A stretch of 64,000 nt of DNA from Cryobacterium arcticum (GTDB taxonomy: Bacteria; Actinomycetota; Actinomycetes; Actinomycetales; Microbacteriaceae), in assembly GCF_001679725.1 (NCBI RefSeq), contig NZ_CP016282.1, positions 1,116,001-1,180,000 on the forward strand. The letters run 5' to 3'. The translations under genes and the position numbers were made by a program. The first letter of the stretch is position 1, and the number at the start of each line of letters is the position of its first letter. The notes beneath the pieces were generated by a model, which was not told the origin of the DNA, did not search any database, and saw nothing but the letters and a program-made list of their open reading frames with translations. Positions 61,067-64,000 of the stretch are shown here, piece after piece.

Positions 61067-61825
61067 TCAGGCCCGGAGTGCGGACAGTGGCGCCCGCGTC
61101 TCCTCGGCCACCTTGACGGTCGTCATGGGGAAGGACACCGTTCCGGCCGGGTAATAGGAGAAGGTGTACTCCTGGGCGATGTCGCGCCGGTCGACGAGCA
61201 CCTGTTCACGCACCAGCACGGGTGAGCCGGTGGGGATGCCCAGCATCCGTGCGGTGGCCGGGTCGCAGGCGCCGGCATCCACCACCGACCGGATCTCCGC
61301 CAGCGGCGACCCGTAGACGGCCTCGAAGGCATCCGCGAGGCTCGGGCAGCTCTGCCACACCGGCGGTTGGGCGTAGCTGCGGCGGAAGTACGCGATCCGC
61401 ACGCCGACGGCGACGGCGTCGTCGAAGAAGCAGTGTTCCACCAGGCCCACATAGTCTTCGGTGGTCTGCAGCTTGGCGGCCACGGTGGGAGTGGTCTGCA
61501 CAGTGCGGTAGTCGGTGCGGATCACCGAGAAGCGGGTGGATGCCTTCCACGGCAGGATGTCGTCGATGGGGAGCTGCAGCACCGCCCGGTTCAGCCGGGT
61601 CCCGCTGCGCCGCTGCCGGCTGACCATGCCCTCCTCGCTCAACTGCTGCAGCGCCTCCCTGATGGCCGTGCGGGTGATGCCCAGGGAACGGATCAGGGTG
61701 TCCTCCACGAGCTTCTGGTCGACGACCACGTCGCCGGACCTGATCATCACCCGGAGCAGGTCGTAGGCGCGGCGGGTCTGGTTCGTCGACGTGCCCGTGG
61801 CCGTTGCAGGCTGGTCGTCTGGCAT
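61067..61825 (-). CDS. GntR family transcriptional regulator (UTRA domain)
   Basis: ATG 61825 gives 252 residues. The N-terminal winged helix-turn-helix reads RRAYDLLRVMIRSGDVVVDQ, then LITRTAIREALQQLSEEGMV-type segments, here LGITRTAIREALQQLSEEG. The C-terminal effector-binding UTRA-like domain (about residues 90-250) includes LGIPTGSPVLVREQVLVDRR and EYTFSYYPAGTVSF. It probably senses a metabolite of the adjacent monooxygenase pathway. It lies 119 bp downstream of the RutA-like gene on the same strand and may control the cluster from its end. Confidence 0.88.
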   Translation of the reverse strand: MPDDQPATATGTSTNQTRRAYDLLRVMIRSGDVVVDQKLVEDTLIRSLGITRTAIREALQQLSEEGMVSRQRRSGTRLNRAVLQLPIDDILPWKASTRFSVIRTDYRTVQTTPTVAAKLQTTEDYVGLVEHCFFDDAVAVGVRIAYFRRSYAQPPVWQSCPSLADAFEAVYGSPLAEIRSVVDAGACDPATARMLGIPTGSPVLVREQVLVDRRDIAQEYTFSYYPAGTVSFPMTTVKVAEETRAPLSALRA

Positions 61826-61944
61826 GGCAGGTTCCTGTTCGGCGGATGCGGTCCGGCGGCTTCCGGGCCTCTCGCCAACGTAACAAGCCACCGTTTCGTC
61901 CATGTGACCACTTGTCGACGATGTCGCTACGGCTGGCCGTGAGT

Positions 61945-63051
61945 TCACCGGGCGGGGGCTTGGTAGGTGTGCATCAACGGCATGACCTTCTCGGCGAACC
62001 GCACCACATCGGTTGTGTAGTCGGCGAAGGTGAGGACGGCGCTGGCCACCCCGGCCTCCTCATCGAGGGCGTCGAGATAGGCGGCGATGCGCCGGTAGGA
62101 GCCGACGATGTGCGGGGAGTACCAGCAGGACCCCTGCAGGAACGCGGCCCGGTCCGGGTGGTCGAAGACCACCGGCGGCACGCCACCCTCCTGTCGTTTC
62201 AGGCCCACGTTCACGGCGGTTCCGGTGCGGTCGTTGCGGGCGGCCGCGGCGATGCCGGCCTGGGCGCCCAGGTCGACGCCGGCCATGTAGTGCTGTGCCT
62301 CGGCCACGGCTTCCTCGTCGGTCTCGGCCATGATGATGCCCAGCAGCACGGCGCTCTCACAGTGCCGGCCGAGCCGTGCGCAGCGCTCGGCGAGTCCGGC
62401 GGCGGCCTGGGCGAGTTCGTCGATGGGCCCGAGGATGAAGTTGACGTCGGCGTGGGCCGCCGCCACATCCAGGCTCGCGGGTGACTGGCCCGGCACGATC
62501 ACGGTGACGCCGTGTTCGGGCGTGGGCTGCACGAGGCAGTCGTCAAGGGCGAAGAAGTCGCTCTGGTGGGTGAGCCGGCCGTGCTCCCAGAGCCCGCGCA
62601 GGATGCTGATGAACTCGGCGCTGTAGGCGTACCGGTCGGTGTAGTAGTCCTCGGAGGGCCACATGCCCATTTGCTCGTATTCGTAGCGGTTCCACCCGGC
62701 GACGATGTTCACGCCGAACCGGCCCGCGGAGGCGTCGTCGAGGGTGGCGCCGAGGCGGGCGACCATGGCCGGGTTCACCGAGGGCACCCCGACGGATGCC
62801 CAGAGTTTGATGGTGCTGGTCGCTTCGACCAGCGCGGCCATGAGCACCGTCGACTCCACCGCGTGGTTCCAGTAGTCGGTCTCCCCGCCGAAGCCGCGGT
62901 ACTTCACCATGGAGAGGGCGAAATCGTAGCCGTGCTTCTCGGCATCCACCGTGATCTGCTTGTTCAGCGCGTAGGTCGGCTGATATTGCGGAGCGTTGGT
63001 CGAGTAGATGTAGCCGTTGTTGGCCGTGGGCAGGAACACTCCGCACTTCAT
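61945..63051 (-). CDS. RutA-like flavin-dependent pyrimidine monooxygenase
   Basis: The 368-residue LLM-class enzyme resembles RutA, which opens the uracil ring with FMNH2 and oxygen: NNGYIYSTNAPQYQPTYALN at the N-terminus, then YDFALSMVKYRGFGGETDYW, RFGVNIVAGWNRYEYEQMGM and PGQSPASLDVAAAHADVNF. In E. coli RutA needs RutF for reduced flavin and acts with RutB-E; none is visible here. ATG 63051 lies 1 nt after the stop of the upstream monooxygenase gene, so they are one operon. Substrate could be a pyrimidine or another small heterocycle. Confidence 0.82.
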   Translation of the reverse strand: MKCGVFLPTANNGYIYSTNAPQYQPTYALNKQITVDAEKHGYDFALSMVKYRGFGGETDYWNHAVESTVLMAALVEATSTIKLWASVGVPSVNPAMVARLGATLDDASAGRFGVNIVAGWNRYEYEQMGMWPSEDYYTDRYAYSAEFISILRGLWEHGRLTHQSDFFALDDCLVQPTPEHGVTVIVPGQSPASLDVAAAHADVNFILGPIDELAQAAAGLAERCARLGRHCESAVLLGIIMAETDEEAVAEAQHYMAGVDLGAQAGIAAAARNDRTGTAVNVGLKRQEGGVPPVVFDHPDRAAFLQGSCWYSPHIVGSYRRIAAYLDALDEEAGVASAVLTFADYTTDVVRFAEKVMPLMHTYQAPAR

Positions 63052-63052
63052 C

Positions 63053-64000
63053 TCAGAACTCCACAAGGTGATCGCGGAGCGTCGTGCCGGAGTAGCCGTC
63101 GCGGATCAGGCCGCGGCGCCGCAGCGCCGGCGCCAAGCCGTCGGCGACCTCGGCCATGTTGCGGCGGGTGGTGGGCAGGTAGAGCAGGAAGCCGTCACCG
63201 CCGACCTCGTCCATGATCTCGCCCATCTTGGCGGCGACGGTGTCGGGGCTGCCGACGAGGCCGAGGTCGGTGATCTGGAAGGAGCTGGCGACGACGTCGC
63301 GCAGGGTCTTGCCCGCGCTGTCCTGGAAGATGGCCGCAACTGAACTGTGTTCGCCGTTCTGCCGGCTGAAGTCGATGTCGGACACCAGGGTGTCGGGATC
63401 GATGGCGCCGAAGTCGATACGGCCGCCGCTGGTGTACGACATGTTCCAGAGGTTGTACTCGATCGCGGCGTCACTCGCGCGGCCCGCGAGAGAGGCCGCG
63501 GCCAGGTCCCTGGCCTCCTGGTCGGTGGCGGCGATGACCGGGGTGACCAGGAACAGGAACTTGACCTTGTCGGGATCCCGGCCGTACGAGGCGACCCGGC
63601 GGCGCATGTCGGCGCGGTACTCCTTCATCTCCTCGACGGTCTTGCACATCGACATCATGGTGTCGTCGTAGCGGGCGGCCATGTCCCGGCCGGCCTCCGA
63701 GCCGCCGGCCGACGCCACCGGCGGGCGGCCCTGCGGACCAGGGATGGTGTTCAACGGTCCGCGGGAGGAGAAGTACTTGCCCACGAAGTCGATCGGTTCG
63801 ACCTTGGTGTGGTCGGCGTAGATGCCGCTCTCCAGGTCGGCGAGAACCGCGCCGGGTTGCCAGGAGCCCTGCAGCTGCTGCACCACGTCCACCCATTCCT
63901 GCGCCATCAGGTAACGCTCGTCGTGGTCGAAGTGCTGCGCGAAACCGTAGTTCTGCGCCACCCGGTCGGTGACGCTGGTGACGACGTTCATGCCCACCCG
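63053..64000 (-). CDS. NtaA/SnaA/DszA-family flavin monooxygenase (partial)
   Basis: The visible 315 residues are the C-terminal part of an FMN-dependent monooxygenase of the nitrilotriacetate / pristinamycin / dibenzothiophene-sulfone group. Recognisable blocks are GMNVVTSVTDRVAQNYGF (corresponding to the internal W-N-x-V-T-S motif), DERYLMAQEWVDVVQQLQGS and PVASAGGSEAGRDMAARY. The family is about 440 residues, so about 130 N-terminal residues lie beyond the window; the ATG at 63997 is internal. It is co-transcribed with the RutA-like gene (1-nt gap). These enzymes use FMNH2 from a separate reductase, not seen here. The substrate is unknown. Confidence 0.88.
   Translation of the reverse strand, partial: RVGMNVVTSVTDRVAQNYGFAQHFDHDERYLMAQEWVDVVQQLQGSWQPGAVLADLESGIYADHTKVEPIDFVGKYFSSRGPLNTIPGPQGRPPVASAGGSEAGRDMAARYDDTMMSMCKTVEEMKEYRADMRRRVASYGRDPDKVKFLFLVTPVIAATDQEARDLAAASLAGRASDAAIEYNLWNMSYTSGGRIDFGAIDPDTLVSDIDFSRQNGEHSSVAAIFQDSAGKTLRDVVASSFQITDLGLVGSPDTVAAKMGEIMDEVGGDGFLLYLPTTRRNMAEVADGLAPALRRRGLIRDGYSGTTLRDHLVEF

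Noticed and set aside
63053..63997. ATG at 63997 as the true start of the last gene
   Set aside because: The family is about 440 residues and the first visible residues belong to an internal motif; the gene is truncated by the window edge.

Overview
The window is 64 kb of high-GC actinobacterial chromosome, best read as a Microbacteriaceae member and plausibly close to Cryobacterium. This is inferred from GC-rich codon use, frequent GTG/TTG starts, many leaderless -10 elements lying 6-7 nt before a start codon, the actinobacterial DapD type, DUF3117, and an Mrp ATPase without a CxxC pair. No transposase, integrase, phage gene, CRISPR array, rRNA or tRNA was seen. Most of it is ordinary core chromosome; the unusual material lies in the intergenic DNA.

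Layout. 1-11.5 kb holds small housekeeping genes: a partial dimeric alpha/beta-barrel protein, an HhH-GPD repair protein, DUF2461, a lipoprotein, DUF1761, a MacB-like ABC transporter, a LON-domain protein, an amidase and two GNAT acetyltransferases. 11.7-16.7 kb is a glycine-cleavage operon gcvT-gcvH-gcvP behind a tandem glycine riboswitch. 16.7-17.5 kb is an array of 169-bp repeats. 17.6-18.8 kb is a CPBP protease and a DCC-family protein, followed by two adjacent Opp/Dpp-type peptide ABC transporter operons (19.1-24.5 and 25.4-31.3 kb) separated by a PH-domain membrane protein. A second array (152-bp period) lies at 31.4-32.2 kb, before typA.

34.4-39.4 kb contains a lipoprotein, the efeU-efeO-efeB iron-uptake operon under a DtxR/IdeR-like operator, and a membrane protein with a degenerate PIG-L-like domain. 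39.4-45.2 kb is the lysine/diaminopimelate neighbourhood: fdxA, dapC, a TfoX-like gene, gltA, dapD and dapE. dapD and dapE diverge from one compact, symmetric, apparently leaderless promoter. 45-49 kb holds a PIG-V-like membrane protein, DUF3117, an O-methyltransferase, tatB (EfeB is a likely Tat substrate), a secreted protein and the decayed remnant of its paralogue, then a third short repeat cluster.

49-61 kb has an aldehyde dehydrogenase, an overlapping operon (MgtE-N/CBS protein, DUF1003, Mrp), a stress-protein-like membrane protein, an Xaa-Pro aminopeptidase, an EEP hydrolase, a PHP phosphoesterase, a GNAT gene bracketed by inverted repeats, and a DEAD-box helicase. The window ends in an accessory-looking catabolic cluster: a GntR regulator, a RutA-like flavin monooxygenase and a truncated NtaA/SnaA/DszA-type monooxygenase.

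The most distinctive features are three intergenic arrays built on a 19-bp motif (GGTCGAGCTTGTCGAGACC) that alternates with its reverse complement, and a set of long hairpin elements, including two 62-bp copies of identical architecture lying 54 kb apart.
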